Assembly (NCBI RefSeq): GCF_049243985.1
Contig: NC_135372.1
Location: forward strand, 93,549,318 to 93,613,317
Direction: 5' to 3'
DNA length: 64,000 nucleotides
Source of the DNA: Paroedura picta
Lineage: Eukaryota > Chordata > Lepidosauria > Squamata > Gekkonidae
Positions 41,381 through 53,941 of the stretch are shown here, one piece after another; the stretch's first letter is position 1; every line of letters begins with the position of its first letter. Under the pieces are notes generated by a model. It was not told the DNA's origin. It searched no databases and saw only the letters and a list, made by a program, of their open reading frames with translations. Position numbers and translations under genes: made by a program.

Positions 41381-42907
41381 TCACACACTCCTAGATACCC
41401 CAGAGGGGGATTTGCTGTGATCTACTACTATATCAGAGGGGATCTGTTTGTGCACATGGATCCTTTTATTTTAAACTCAAGCTGAAAGGACTCGGCAGAC
41501 ATTCTGCAAAGGTCTGGTGACAACACCGGGGGGACTGTTATGCTATGAATTTGACCATTCTGGGGGTTGTGTTCTATTCTGCCATGCCAAATGGATACAT
41601 GTGGAGCACATAGTGAAAGTTCCTGCCAGGCGCTCCAAACATGAGAATCCTCCTGCTACTGAATCCTTTCCATTTTGCTTTCTCTCAAACTCTATGGAAG
41701 TCTTGGCATGTTATAACACCACATCTTCTCTGAAAGCTATTTGGCTGGGGTAGAATTTACTGAAGGCCAAGGTCTTGGGAATAGCCTCTGCGCTCCAGAA
41801 GGCTGACAAAAATTAAGATGAATGTTGAGTGGCCAGGGATGCAATCAAAGTCATCTCAGAGTCTTATTGGTATCATGTTTCCTGTGCACTTGAGTTACGT
41901 GGCTGTAATTCTCCCCCCCCCCCTTGCCCAAAGAATCCAGGCGCTTCATTGTACCAGCAAGTATACACACAAGCCAGACCACAACATGCCCCACACAGAG
42001 AGAAAAGAGCCTACAGATGAATAGCTCCAGATGATTCTAGCTGGCAAATCAAGCTGCTCGCTAGAGGATAAGCCACAATGACCCTGTTCCCATGGATAAT
42101 CTGACCAGGGGTGGGTAAGAGAACCTACAAAATCCCAGCCACCAAGACTTCTGAAAAGAGCTTTTGTGTGTGTGTGTGTGTCTGTTTCAAAGGAAGAAGT
42201 GTTTAGTTGGAATTGAAATAAGAGGAAACATTACCCTATTTACCTCTGATTTGTATATCCAAAGTATAATTAACACAATCCCATGCTCTAACCTCATAGC
42301 TGAAATTGCACTGCATATTTACATATCACAACTGATTTTAAGGTTTGAGCCTGTCATGGAAGGGGCTGAAGGAGGAGTTTAAACTGCTGCTTATCTTTTT
42401 TTATTCATTTTGTATTTTTTATTATCTTGGTTTTAAATTTTTATTTAATCTTGTGTTACTTAATTTATCTTGCAAGCCTCCTAGAGTGCTTTTTAAATTT
42501 AAGCTTTTAAAAACAGGACGGGGTATTACAAGTCATGTGAGTGCTTCATACATGGGATAGTTTCATTTAATCTAACGGTTCATGACTAAAATTAAACAAT
42601 CCTTCCACCTGGTTCTTACTGTAGACCAAAAGATTCAATCAAGCAATTCCTCCTCCCCAGGGTCAGGGTGGTGATGAGAGATCCCTCTCAGCAACTTTTC
42701 CAAATTGCAGTCCTCAAGATTCTTAGGGAGAAAGTTTGACAATTAAACTATTATAACTCAGATATTAACCAGCAGCATTGAAGACCAGCCATTCCTTTCA
42801 TTCTCCCAGGCAAATAACTGTTTGGATAAAGAAGCAAAAAACAGCAGATAACCAGGAAGGAAATCTGTGTAAGCCACTAGAGTAATTTTGTTTCTGTACA
42901 TTTTTAG

Positions 42908-43092
42908 AATGAGCATTTCTATTCAAGAGGAACATTGGCCAGTGCTAGATGAGGCCTCACTAATGAAACAGGGCTTCAACCAGCTGAAAGAGCTGGCTGA
43001 CTATCCAAAGGACAGGGAAAGAGCAAGAAAAAGACTAAATGCTTTGAAAAATTTTGTAACTTTAGCAAAGTTGTACCACAATGTGGCTTGAA
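42908..43092 (+). other. Exon-like ORF of unknown origin (60 codons)
   Basis: ATG AGC ... to TGA at 43090-43092. Peptide: MSISIQEEHWPVLDEASLMK, QGFNQLKELADYPKDRERAR, KRLNALKNFVTLAKLYHNVA. It is directly preceded by a strong acceptor-like tract, TTTCTGTACATTTTTAG, and so resembles a terminal coding exon. Composition is protein-like (amphipathic helices, balanced charge) unlike the surrounding shadows. I do not recognise it. It could be the last exon of an unplaced plus-strand gene, a retrogene fragment, or a mobile-element relic. Confidence 0.35.
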
Positions 43093-44129
43093 TGCCAACT
43101 GAGAGGGCGAGAGGGGAGAATGGGAACACTATGGTCCATGCTGTCAAGCTCCCCCCCCCCAAAAAAAAATTTGGAACTGGGTGAGAATCTTCAGCTTCTC
43201 TGGCCAAGTCCAGTTAACTTGCAAGTGTGCCCTTGGCCTGACTCCACACCAGATGCATCTTTGCCACTAGGGGGCACTTTATCATTATATTTCTATACAG
43301 CTTTCAAAGAATCAGTTGCTTACATTACAGGAAATGAAATTGGTGGTGTGTGGACTGCAAGAGTGGGGGAGGATAAAGGACCTCATCTCTCTTTTACACA
43401 ACTACAGAACAGCCATCCCCTGTATTCTCTGATGAAAATAATGTTCAGCTTGTGATTTCATCCTGAGCCATGCCATGTACTTTAGGAGCCACAAGGTACT
43501 GCCTCCAAATCTTGGTCCAGCCATTTCCTTCATCCGTTTGCTAGGCTAGAGAGACATTTTCTAACTGCTTTTTGCCCACTGTTTACTGTAGCAGATAAAA
43601 CCTCTGTTTCTTGATAGTTTCCTCCATTCACCCAGGATATAAACAGCAATCTGTTCCATAGGAAGGTTGATTTTTAAAAAACAGCAGATTCTTTCTCCTG
43701 CCTTAGAGGATAACATGGATAACATGCTGTTGGGGAGGAGAAAACCAGAGACAGATTCTTCTCGTATTGCAATCCTCGTTTATAGATCAGTTGCAAATTT
43801 TGGATGGCTCTATGTAGACACTATTCTTGTCTTATTGCTTTAATTGCTCCAAACTTTTCATATTGAACCTGAATGTCAGGGGAGGGGGATGAGGACCATT
43901 ATCCATTTAACTTTCTTGCTTTTGATAGCAGTATCATTGGCAAGGCTCAAAGAGATTCTCAGACTATAAATAAGCTGTTTGCAAGGAGTACAGAGAGGTG
44001 CTTCACTTTCCCCTGTATACCCTCCCCCTGGCAACCCCCGTATGTTTTCCTCTTTACAGGCCTCATTCTTTCCTTCACAAACACCCTTTTATTTGCCTCC
44101 CGTTTTCAGTCATAAAAATCTACACAACT

Positions 44130-44345
44130 CACTCAGTCTCAGTAAGAGTTGAGCTGAGGCTCCTTTGCAGTTTCATTATTCTCTCATGTTATTGTTATCA
44201 TGTTATTATCATGTTAATGGTTATTGTTGTTATAATGTTATTATTATCACTTGTTGCCATATGTTATTTGTATTTTTTCCTGTTTTCTGTAAACCGCCCT
44301 GAGCCTTCGGGGAGGGTGGTATATAAATATAACAAATAAATACAT
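44130..44345 (+). repeat. L2-like 3' tail
   Basis: 'taaaccgccctgagccttcg', 'ggtggtatataaatataaca' and an AATAAATA tail match a common squamate LINE 3' end. Confidence 0.55.
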
Positions 44346-46080
44346 TTATTATTTACTTAATTCATTCCACATCTTTATTCACAGTGGAGACCAAAGCAAC
44401 TTACATTATTTTCCTCTCTTCCTTTTTATAGATTGGGTTGCCTATAGCAGAATGGAAGATAAAGTTCAACGATCTGTAGTTATTTTTATCTGCATAGCAC
44501 CCCTGAAAGTAAATAAAACAAAATTGTCCAGTGAACTTCCATGGCAAGATGGGGATTCTCTACACCACACTGATTTTCATAGGGTGGCTGCTGTTGAGTG
44601 TTCCTCTTATCAAATTAAATTTTTTTTTTAATTTCACATTTTCATGAAAACCTGGAGCCCCTTTCAGGTTTGTAGAAAGATCTGTCTTGACCATTCACAG
44701 TTCCAGTCACTGGATTTAAGGATCCAAATATTGGCTGACTTTGCTGTTAAACACATTAGTGTGGTTCACACTTGATTGCTGTGTACTTGAAAAATTAACT
44801 GAAAAGCATATTGGGATATGAAAATTATATCTGCGGCATTTGATCTATGATAACCGATTTACACATGTAAATCATCAGGGGTTTATATAATCAGCTGTAT
44901 AAAAGTCAGGGGGGGGGGAGGAAATCCCCGCAAATGCTCAAATCAAATCAAATGCTCAAAGGCTCAAATCAAAGAGCACACTTACCTGACAATCATTAAA
45001 TCCACCAGGAAGTTCTTGGTATCCATTTAATTTTATACCTACCCCATCCTTCCTCCAAGGAGCATGAGGCAGTGCATGTGGTTCTCCCCTCTGCCATTTT
45101 TACCTTACAACAACCAAGTATGGTATGGTAGAACAAATGACAGGCCCAAGGAAATCTAGTAAGCTTTGTAGCTGAGTGAGAATTAGAACACAATTCTTTC
45201 CCCCATTCCTAGTCCACTAACTGCTACTTGGCATATGCTGGATTGCAAATAAGTGTATGCTTCTTCTACATATCAGTTATGCAGGAATAACTATTTCAGA
45301 TTGAAGTCACTGCAACACAGTAACTTGCAGTTATAGGGAGGTTAGTAGAGGGATATAGAAAAGACTCAAGCCAAAAGATGGAAAAAATCAGATTTTATTT
45401 TTTTTTTGTTTCATGTTTTGACACTAGTGGGGGTTTACAGTTTCCCCAACACTGGTAAGTGCTTTAAGTTATCGTAACAGGCATTTTGGGAAGTCCCCAC
45501 CTCCAAGGACATACAGGTCATTAGAACACTTTGGATCAAACCATTTCTAAGCCATGCCAGTGGCATGCCGTCTTGAAGCTGCATACGACTAGCCTCTTGA
45601 TCAGCAAAGATTTCTATTTACTCAAAATTAATCTCATTTCTTTATCCTTCACTCAGCAAACCTAGGTCACACTAGAACTGTATTATTGTTGTGCTATGTT
45701 TTAGTGAGACACATGGGTCAGTGCTACCAGGTTGCTCTTGACAACATAAAATATATCAGAAGCCTTTTCATTATGCATCAAGACCCTGGCCTTGGACAAA
45801 AAACAATAGGACTAAACTTTGGATATCCATACCACATCAGAATTCACAGCTGTTTATATGATGCTCAGGAAGTAAGGGAAAAAATGCTTGTTTCCATTGT
45901 CCTTTTAGTTTAAGCAACCAAAATGTTTGCATGTGGGGGAAACTAGGTAGACTTTCTTTAATTCATAGATATCTTCCAATAGATAGCTGTTCTGTGGTGT
46001 AATTACAACTGGACATGCAAAATCACCAGACTCTAAGGATCCCTTATCAGTGCATGCAGAAGGAAAGGAGCCTCACATAG

Positions 46081-46260
46081 ACCATTTATGCACTGGAGGT
46101 TTCATGCCGGGCTGCAGGCTGGAGTTTTAGTTGTGGCAGGTTGTCCCACCTCTTCCTGCACACACACAGGGGAGCATTTGGCCTGGTGTGCCTCATCCAC
46201 CCCCTGATTTGTGCTCTTGCATGAGAGCTGGGGCAGTAAAGTTCCCAGTGCATAAACGGT
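46081..46260. mobile_element. 180-bp TIR MITE with CATAG duplication
   Basis: The left end ACCATTTATGCACTG pairs with the right end CAGTGCATAAACGGT (one mismatch). Flanking 5-bp repeat CATAG (46076-46080, 46261-46265). No coding capacity. Superfamily not certain. Confidence 0.75.
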
Positions 46261-47099
46261 CATAGTGAAGACAGACGCATCATCATCGTGAGTTCTCCAC
46301 CTGTGGTGCAAGTTCAGCTCTGCTGCTTGCATGATCAACATGTGAAATGCTGGCTTAGTCCTGCCTCTTCTCCTCCCCCCATGCTGCAGGCAGTTTTCCT
46401 GGGGAAACAACAGGAACATGGAGTGTTTGGTTTGTCACTATCACTAGTCAACCAGCAACTGGTACAGCTAGGTGGTCCTCAGGTCAAGCTGTGGCCCAAA
46501 CTACATCCTGCATAAGACATGCATACATGCATGCCTGGATCTCTTGTCCTGTTCTTTAACATTAAAAAGAAGCATTCCCTCATTCCTTTCCCATTTGCAT
46601 CACAGAATGACCCCCTCCTCAAGCTGTGCCTGTATTTGCCTGTCATTTCCGTTTACTGTGGCAGATGTCAGCTCTCAGTGGTATATCAGACCAAGGCCAT
46701 AGCATCAAGCAAAAGACTGCTCAACACCAGCTTTTTAATGTTAAAGAAAAAAGTCAGGAGACCAGAGCATAATTTTTTTTTCACCTAATGTGTTGTTTGG
46801 TCTTTATCCATACTGAACTCGCAAAACCAGTTTTCACAAGGTATGTTTGCATTGAATATGACAGGAATACTTCAGCATCATCTCCACTGCTCCAACACAT
46901 GCCAAACATACTCTTCCATAGCCTTATGGCTCCATCTGTGCTTCCTTCATTCAACTACCAAACAGACACAGAGCACTTTTAGCAATAGATTGGATTTGCC
47001 TCTACCAGAATGGAAGATAGAGAGTTCAGCTATCTGTACAGCAATACTTCCAAGTCAGTTTTATGAAAACAGATGAATATGGGGGAAAAAACTTGCAGC

Positions 47100-48960
47100 T
47101 TCAGGTAAAGCAGGAATGAATAAAGAAAAAGACAGTGAATTAATTTCACCCTTAAGGCCGTGGTGTCTGGGCTTCTGCTATACTTGCAACAAATTATGAG
47201 GACACTTCAGTGTACATTACCATTTCCCCTCCCTGTTCCTTAAAGTGCTACAGCTAAGCTGAAAGTAGTTTGTTATAGGTTATTTGGTAGTACTTCCTTG
47301 CACAACTGTGGCACGGCATCTTCTGACAGAAGAAGAGAGACGCACAGGGTTTCTGAACTTGAGGTAGGTAACCCACGGCTGTTTTCTATGTAAATGGTAA
47401 AAGAAGCACTCAGCCTCTCAGCTCTTTTTCAAGGCCACTTTACATGTAACGTATTTCTGATACAGAGATAATTATCCATGTCAGGAAAAAAGAGCATTAA
47501 AAGGTATCATGTTTCTATTTCACTCTGAGGTTGAAAACTAGTGAAGGATGGATCAGAATCCGGGAGATTCAGTGTGCAGCTGTTGCAAATTATAAGTGAG
47601 GTAAATGGTTAGTAGTACAAATACAAGACCATCAGGAAGCCATCACATGTATGGGCTTTCTAGATTCCTAACACATGTAATCAGGAGCAAAAACAGATCA
47701 TTCACATTTCTATAGCAGCTTTGTATTTTAATATTTGATTCAATTGTTTGTCTCTTGGCAAGTACTCAAATGGCCAAGTGTCCCTGAAAGAATGCCCTGC
47801 ACGTAGCTGCATTTGACACAAGGTTGTGCTACAGGAGCTGAATGTGCAGTTCTTTCCTACCACTTATAGGCCATGAACTGTGGAGAGAGAGCATACAACC
47901 AACCTCCGTATCACAAGCTTTGTGCTTAGGAGAGAACTAAGCCAAAAGTTGCATGTGGTTTACTGTGGGGGAAAGAAAGGGGAAAGATATTCAGCTCTCG
48001 TTGCTGGCTTGCCCTCCTATTGTTGAAAAGTCAGTAGCCCTTCAATGGTAGACTAGTAAATTACTGCACACACTCCCCCCATGTAATTTACCCGGGGAAA
48101 ATGTGTTAAACAGCTAACACTCTGTATTAACCTTGTATTGGGAAAATGCTTGAAGTGGCCTTTAGATTTTTGCCTCCGGAATCCTTAAATGATTTACACA
48201 ACAATACTGTGCTAGCTGCATTTTCTTTTGTACTTCCGAATGTTGTTCTTCTCTGAACTTCAGTGCTCCCAGTCTAGTGATTTTACTCCGGCAGAGAAGT
48301 TGCCTTATACACATTGAGCTCCTCTGCAAGTAGGGTTCCTGTTTCACCTCAAGGAAGAAGACAACCCATTTAAAGCAAGCCCACAAACCTGGATTGGGGA
48401 GCCTAACAAAGCAAAGCTAACTTCAGAAGCTCAGGTGGAGGTATACATATCACAGCATTCTCTTTCCACATGTTTTGGGATGCTTGCAAGCAAGGCATGA
48501 TGGGGAAGAATTCCCAAAGTTTTCGCTAGCATTTGCTATATAAAGGCACCTTGTCTGTGAACAAGAAAGCACCATTTAGCTTAGCTAAATGACATTAACA
48601 GACCCATCCTCTATGGATTTCTTTCACTTAAAAAAGTCCAAGATAGTGACTTACCTGTTTCTAAGTTTTCAAGAGGCCTCAGAAATATACTGGGGAAGGG
48701 AAAGAAACATTTTATCCCTGAGTAGTTCATTTTAACTGTTTTCATGTCAGAGACCTCTGGAATGTGTACCTAGCACAGTCCTACACTACTTTCTCATTTA
48801 GTGCCAAAAAGCAAGAAGAGTAGGTGACATTTGGGGGCATTTGTTTGGAAAGAAAAAATGTCTGTGTGAGCCTGGGGGGTAGATTACCAGCCTTCCTACT
48901 GTTTCATGTATTCAATTTTTAAAGGCCTCAGGAAGAAGTTTTGAGTCATTCTGAGAGAAC
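47100..48960. other. Intergenic DNA, nothing recognised
   Basis: AT-rich sequence without convincing ORFs, SINE heads or LINE tails. Confidence 0.45.
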
Positions 48961-49000
48961 TAGCCCATTTCTCATGTTTCACTGATCATATATATATATA

Positions 49001-49210
49001 TACAGTATTTGCTGGTGTATAAGACTACTTTTTCCCCCCTGAAAAACATTCCACCAAGTGGGGGGGGGGTCGTCTTATATGCTGGGTGCACTTCAGTTGG
49101 GATAGACATAGCTGCCCATAGTGGCCCACAGTACTGTAATGTAATGTAACAAAGTTTGGGGGGGGGTCGTCTTTTACGCCCAGTCATCTTATACGCCGGC
49201 AAATACAGTA
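49001..49210. mobile_element. Tc1/mariner-like MITE with TA ends
   Basis: Left end TACAGTATTTGCTGGTGTAT; the right end, read inverted, is TACTGTATTTGCCGGCGTAT, giving terminal repeats of about 28 bases that start and end in TA. Short (210 bp), non-coding, poly-G interrupted ('gggggtcgtcttatatgc'). Confidence 0.8.
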
Positions 49211-49259
49211 CTTATATACATATATATCCTGTGTATATGCACATACATCTATTTGTAAG

Positions 49260-50400
49260 AAAAAGCCAAAGCCTGTTAACTTTACATATGAAACCAAGGA
49301 CTGATAGCTGGATAAACCTGCCATTTAAATACCTGTTTAATTAAGTCTGAATCTGGAGAAGGCCCATATCTCAATGAAAGCCCAAATGCTTTGCAGGCAG
49401 AATGGCCCAAATAACAAGTAGCCATGGGTGGAAGGGCTAGTAAAATTCCTTGCTTGAGATCTTGGGGAGCTTTTGGAAGTCCACATGGAAGTTATTTAGC
49501 TAAATGGACCAACTGTCTGAATCAGCATAAAATAGATTCATATGGCTTTGAGGAAACAGGTGAAGAAAACATTGTAGAAAATGTCTTGGAAGAGAAGAAA
49601 GTAATATAGGAGTAACAGAGGCTTGCAAAGTTTTAGCACTTTGAAAAGTTACTCTAAGTAGGCTGCTGCTGTTATGTCAGTTCTTAACAGGAGATTCGAA
49701 CAAATGAGAGAAAATTGAGAAGGTTTAGGTTGCTAAATGGACATTCACTATAGAACAGTTTCTGAAGAATTCTACTTGAGTTTAGAGATATAACTGAGCA
49801 TAAAATGGCTGTGTCCCAGAACAAAATGAGAATCACTGTAGTGAGGTAGGTTTAGTTATCTTGATTTTCCAACAGATATAACACCAAGAATAGACTATAG
49901 CTCTACGGGACTGCACAACAGGAAGTTGCTTGAATGTGCACCTGCAGAAATTCAAGTTTCTGAACCACAGCAGCTAAACTGTCAATTGTCCTCAGCAAAA
50001 TTCTATTAAACAGGCAAATTGGTAGGAAATTGAGACAGCCAGCCAAATCTTGGTAGTAACTGAAGAAAAATATGAGAAGAACAGGAAAGATCAGCTGAGC
50101 CATGCTAAGGACAGCTTGATGAAGTTCTGGAAAGCTTGCCACATGACACAACCAAAAGTTATTACTTTGAATAGGATGATGAACATGAGCACATAAATTA
50201 GCTAAATGGCTTGCTTACCACAAAGCAAGTTTTAGAAGACTAGAGAGGACCTGCAAATGCAGTATGCAACATATTTCCAACAAGACTTGGAACATACTTT
50301 AGAGACATGACCTATATCCTCCATCTCATCCCCAACTTCTACCTTGGGTCGATGTAGTGGGGTAGTTTCTACTGTTGCTTCACAGCTGAGAGGTAGCACT
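49260..50400. other. Intergenic DNA, unassigned
   Basis: Several short ORFs on both strands, A/G-rich. It may be an old element, but no diagnostic peptide or end was identified. Confidence 0.35.
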
Positions 50401-50413
50401 GACTTAATTAGCC

Positions 50414-50437
50414 TTTTTTTTTTTTTTTTTTTTTTTT
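50414..50437. repeat. Poly(T) tract
   Basis: 24 consecutive T, possibly an antisense retroposon tail whose body is not recognisable. Confidence 0.9.
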
Positions 50438-50560
50438 ACTTCTAATGATAAAAGTAGTTTCTGTCGCTTAAAAAAGTGATCTGTGATCAGCTGCAAGTTT
50501 CTCCAGGGAACTCAATTTTAAAATATGTATGTGGGTGATTTGGACTGGGATAACAGGCTG

Positions 50561-50671
50561 CAGTGCAAACTTAAATGGACTCCGGGGAATGGTAGAGGAC
50601 AGGAAGGCCTGGAGGATCATTGTCCATGGGGTCGCGATGGGTCGGACACGACTTCGCACATAACAACAACA
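50561..50671 (+). mobile_element. BovB LINE, extreme 3' end
   Basis: About 100 bases of the BovB ORF2 end ([19 protein letters not shown] frame and neighbours; 'gatgggtcggacacgacttc') with an (AACA)n-type tail. Flanked by the duplication 'aacaggctgcag' (50551-50562 and about 50669-50680). Severely 5'-truncated. Orientation opposite to the 5-kb copy. Confidence 0.85.
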
Positions 50672-51409
50672 ACAGGCTGCAGAGGATATGAGGGAAGCTC
50701 CCCCTTGCTGCATTTTCCCAACTTGAAACAGGCTTGGGAAGCATTATTTGCCCCACTGTGTGGTTCCATGTAAACAGAATGCTAGTGTATTCAGCCCTGC
50801 ATGGGGCAAATAATGCCCTCAACTATAGTCATTTTGGGTCAGGAAAATGGTATGGGGTGGAAGGTTGGAACTGCTCCTCCCCTGCACCATGGTTCCAATC
50901 CAAATTACACCCCTGAGACATTTTAGAAATGAGTTCCCATAAGGAGCTAGCAGCTAGCATCCCACTGTCCATCCTCATTGATATCATATGCTAAATGTAA
51001 TGTGTAGTTTGGGGCTCAGAAGGCTGAGATCAGTCGCACCAGTTGCCTGTGAGATATCCTGCTGGGAGTGAAGGAATAAGGCTGCTAGCTTGTCTTCTCT
51101 CATTAGCATTAAAAATCATCATCACACTCATCATACTGAAAGCCTCTCTGCCTATACAAGGCAGACAAAAAAAATCCTATCCCTTTACATAGTATGTCTG
51201 AATTTCTTTGAATAAAGTAAGAGGCTCAGACAAATACACAGGCAACCAGAAATTTAGTGCTTATTACAAATACTGCTTTTGACCTACACCAATTTTATAG
51301 CACACTATTCTTCTTTGGCTCCCAGTAGAAGATTTGATGAAGGGAGGATGTTAACTTCTGTCCAGTTCCTTTGCAAACATAAGTCTTTCATAACATTTTT
51401 TTTTGCACT

Positions 51410-51605
51410 TAAGTCACAGCTAATTTATGGTAATGTTTTAAGGCAAGAAAGGGTCAAAGATGGTTTGCCGTTGCCTTCTGCTGTGTTTCGACCCTGGACT
51501 TCCTTGGTGGTGGTCTCCAATCCAAGTACTAAACAGGGCCAACCTGCTTGGCTTCCAAGGGCCAACGTGCTTGGCTGAAATCAGGCTACCTGGGCTATCC
51601 AATTT
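51410..51605 (-). repeat. 5S rRNA-derived SINE
   Basis: 'agatggtttgccgttgcctt' body, then antisense 5S domain 'ggtctccaatccaagtacta' and 'cctgcttggcttccaagg', partly duplicated in the middle ('gggccaacctgcttggctt'/'gggccaacgtgcttggct'). Confidence 0.7.
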
Positions 51606-51659
51606 GGTATTTACAATATTAATGAGAGCTTATGTGTAAATAACAATGAGCAATAAAAT

Positions 51660-52790
51660 AAAATGATAATCTGTAATCTGAACTTTTAGATGATTTTCGC
51701 CATGTTATGCCAATCTGATTTGTGAAGAAAAGTCTTTCATCTTACAATTTGGTCCAGAAGTCCACTACACTACAACTTGCCCTGCACATTAAATGTACCT
51801 TTATCTGTTCATCTTACAGCAATCTCAGCAGAAATCTGGCCAAAGTGCAGCAACACTTTGTTAAATAGTAATTGAATATTTATCTGACTAGTAATTGAAT
51901 GTTTATCTCATTAATTGATAGGGAACTGCCACTCAGATTTCAAATGTGGACAAACTTCCCAATACCCCAAGAAATAGGAAATCAGCATCTTCAGATTGTT
52001 TTGTGACTTCCCCCAGTTAAGGCAAATAGGAGAGATTTGAATACATTACCAGTAAGGGTTTAGCCTGTCCTCATTATTTGCTGTGATCAAACACAAAACA
52101 ATAGTTGGGGTGGATAGAGTGAGAGAATGTTCCAGCAGGAACAGAAGGAAAGAGGAAGAAACAGGAACTGCATTTCAACAGAATAAAAACTGAAAGAACA
52201 ATTATATTTAGAGTATGTTAACTCCTATAAAAAATATGGAGTAAAATAATTAAAATTGTTTTAAAACTTAGCAATGCTTAAAAGTAGAATGCCCTAGACA
52301 GTATAGTAGTATGCTATAGTAGTATGCTGTGAATATGTTCCACGTTCCATTACAAATCAATAAACTTACAGGCCCAAGTGCAAAGAAAGTTAGCCATGCA
52401 TGAGCTCCATTAAAAGCAACAGGACAAGTTAACTGCAACTAAGTTCCATTTGTTTCACTTCAGAGGAATTTACAGTGACACTCTAAACAAACACACCCTT
52501 TAAAGTCCACTGAAGTAAATGGTCTTTGGACAACATAACTCTGCTTCAGATGGCACTGAGTGACCACCCTTTTCTAGTTGGGGTTCATGTAGGACAATAT
52601 GGTTAGAGTTCACATAGACTGTACAACTACACCTTCAGTAAAATTCCACCGGTTCAAGATGAAAACACTTTAAAAGTCATTTGTATAATTCAGAATGGAC
52701 CCTAGGAACTCCCCCCCCCCAAATATTAAAAAATGTTCCATACATATCCAAAAAGGAGCAAAAAAATTGGTAGGAAAATGCACAGGGGCA
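51660..52790. other. Intergenic DNA between repeat and FKBP5 3' end
   Basis: AT-rich, without assigned features. If FKBP5 uses a more distal poly(A) site, part of this would be 3' UTR. Confidence 0.4.
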
Positions 52791-53836
52791 TTGTTAGGAG
52801 CGCTAATAATTTATTGAAAAGAAATGTTCTTATATCCCAATCTATGATATTGTAGAATTTCAGGAACGGCATCCCAGATACCTTTTAGAAAGGCCTAAGT
52901 ACTCTGTTCAAGTCTATGACTGAATAAATCTGTCCCAGTTTAGAACAACAGATTTGTGGATATCCTTGTTGCCTTCCAGTATGGGGGAGGAAAAGAAGAG
53001 GGACCCTGATTCAGTCTCAGTGTCCACCATCCCCCCACAGCAGGTTGCTAGCACTACTATAACCAACAATGATAATCATCTTATTTGGCCAATGGAAGAG
53101 TAGGGAGAGAAGAAATATTAATGCACTCTGTTTGGCATGTATGCCACTGCAGTGCACAAACATCACAGGTAAGGGCTGTTTCCAGCAAGCAATCAGATAA
53201 GAATAAAAATATATGGACTACTGAGCTTCCCAGGAAACCAGTTTGTGATACAAAATCCCATCTGAAATCTAAGATAACAAGATCCTCAGAGTCTGGCTTT
53301 CAAATCCATAAAACTGTTTTCTACTTGATTCTAGTAATGCTAGAGCAATGCTTTCGGGTGACAGCACTTTGTGGATTTTTTAAAAAGACAGATAGCATAC
53401 AATCCATGTGGTGCTACTACAGTACAACCAAATGCAATGCCAAAATCATACAGCAGACAGTTCCTACACTTCAACTTATTATATGGAGCCCTGGTCACTG
53501 CCTGAAGAGTTGATGCAAACTGGAGTTCTACAGAGCCATCGCAGTTAAGAAAAACGTCTCTACCCAAGAGCTGTTGTGTGTGTTTGTGTGTTTTAAACCA
53601 TTTGTTCCACTTGGAGTGGTCCCAAACTGTCCCTCTACTCATGGTCCACTGCTGAGTGTGCTCATAGCAGTGATGATGATTTGATAGTTCCTTGTGAAGC
53701 TGCCGGATAGGCTTTTTGCTTCCACAATGACGCCTACGGTAACAAGCTTTACAATAAACACTGTTGCATTCTGAGTTCTTCAGAAACCTGTTTGTGTGCA
53801 GGCTCAGTTCAGAAGGATTGTCTTTCTGCTGTGCAG
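52790..53836 (-). other. FKBP5: Probable FKBP5 3' UTR with poly(A) signal
   Basis: No protein-coding signature below the FKBP5 stop. A minus-strand AATAAA at 52810-52815 gives a plausible end about 1 kb after the stop. ORFs crossing this stretch overlap the terminal exon in other frames and show no family resemblance. Alternative, more distal sites cannot be excluded. Confidence 0.4.
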
Positions 53837-53941
53837 TCATACATGGCCTTCTGATTCTTTGCCTTCAGTCACTGTCTTCTCTAGTCCAATTTCAGAAGAT
53901 GCAAGGTCTCCCTTCTCTCCTGTGGTTTTACTGGCCTCTTC
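53837..53941 (-). CDS. FKBP5: FKBP5 last coding exon (C-terminal tail, stop)
   Basis: 34 codons and stop TGA at 53837-53839: [34 protein letters not shown]. Acceptor GATTACAG|GAA. Human FKBP51 has EEANKAMGKK... and the same EGHV ending. The tail is poorly conserved, as expected for a disordered region. Confidence 0.95.
   Translation of the reverse strand, partial: EEASKTTGEKGDLASSEIGLEKTVTEGKESEGHV

Noticed and set aside
53340-53840. 166-codon minus ORF overlapping the FKBP5 terminal exon
   Set aside because: Different frame from FKBP5, lies in the presumed 3' UTR, no recognised family.
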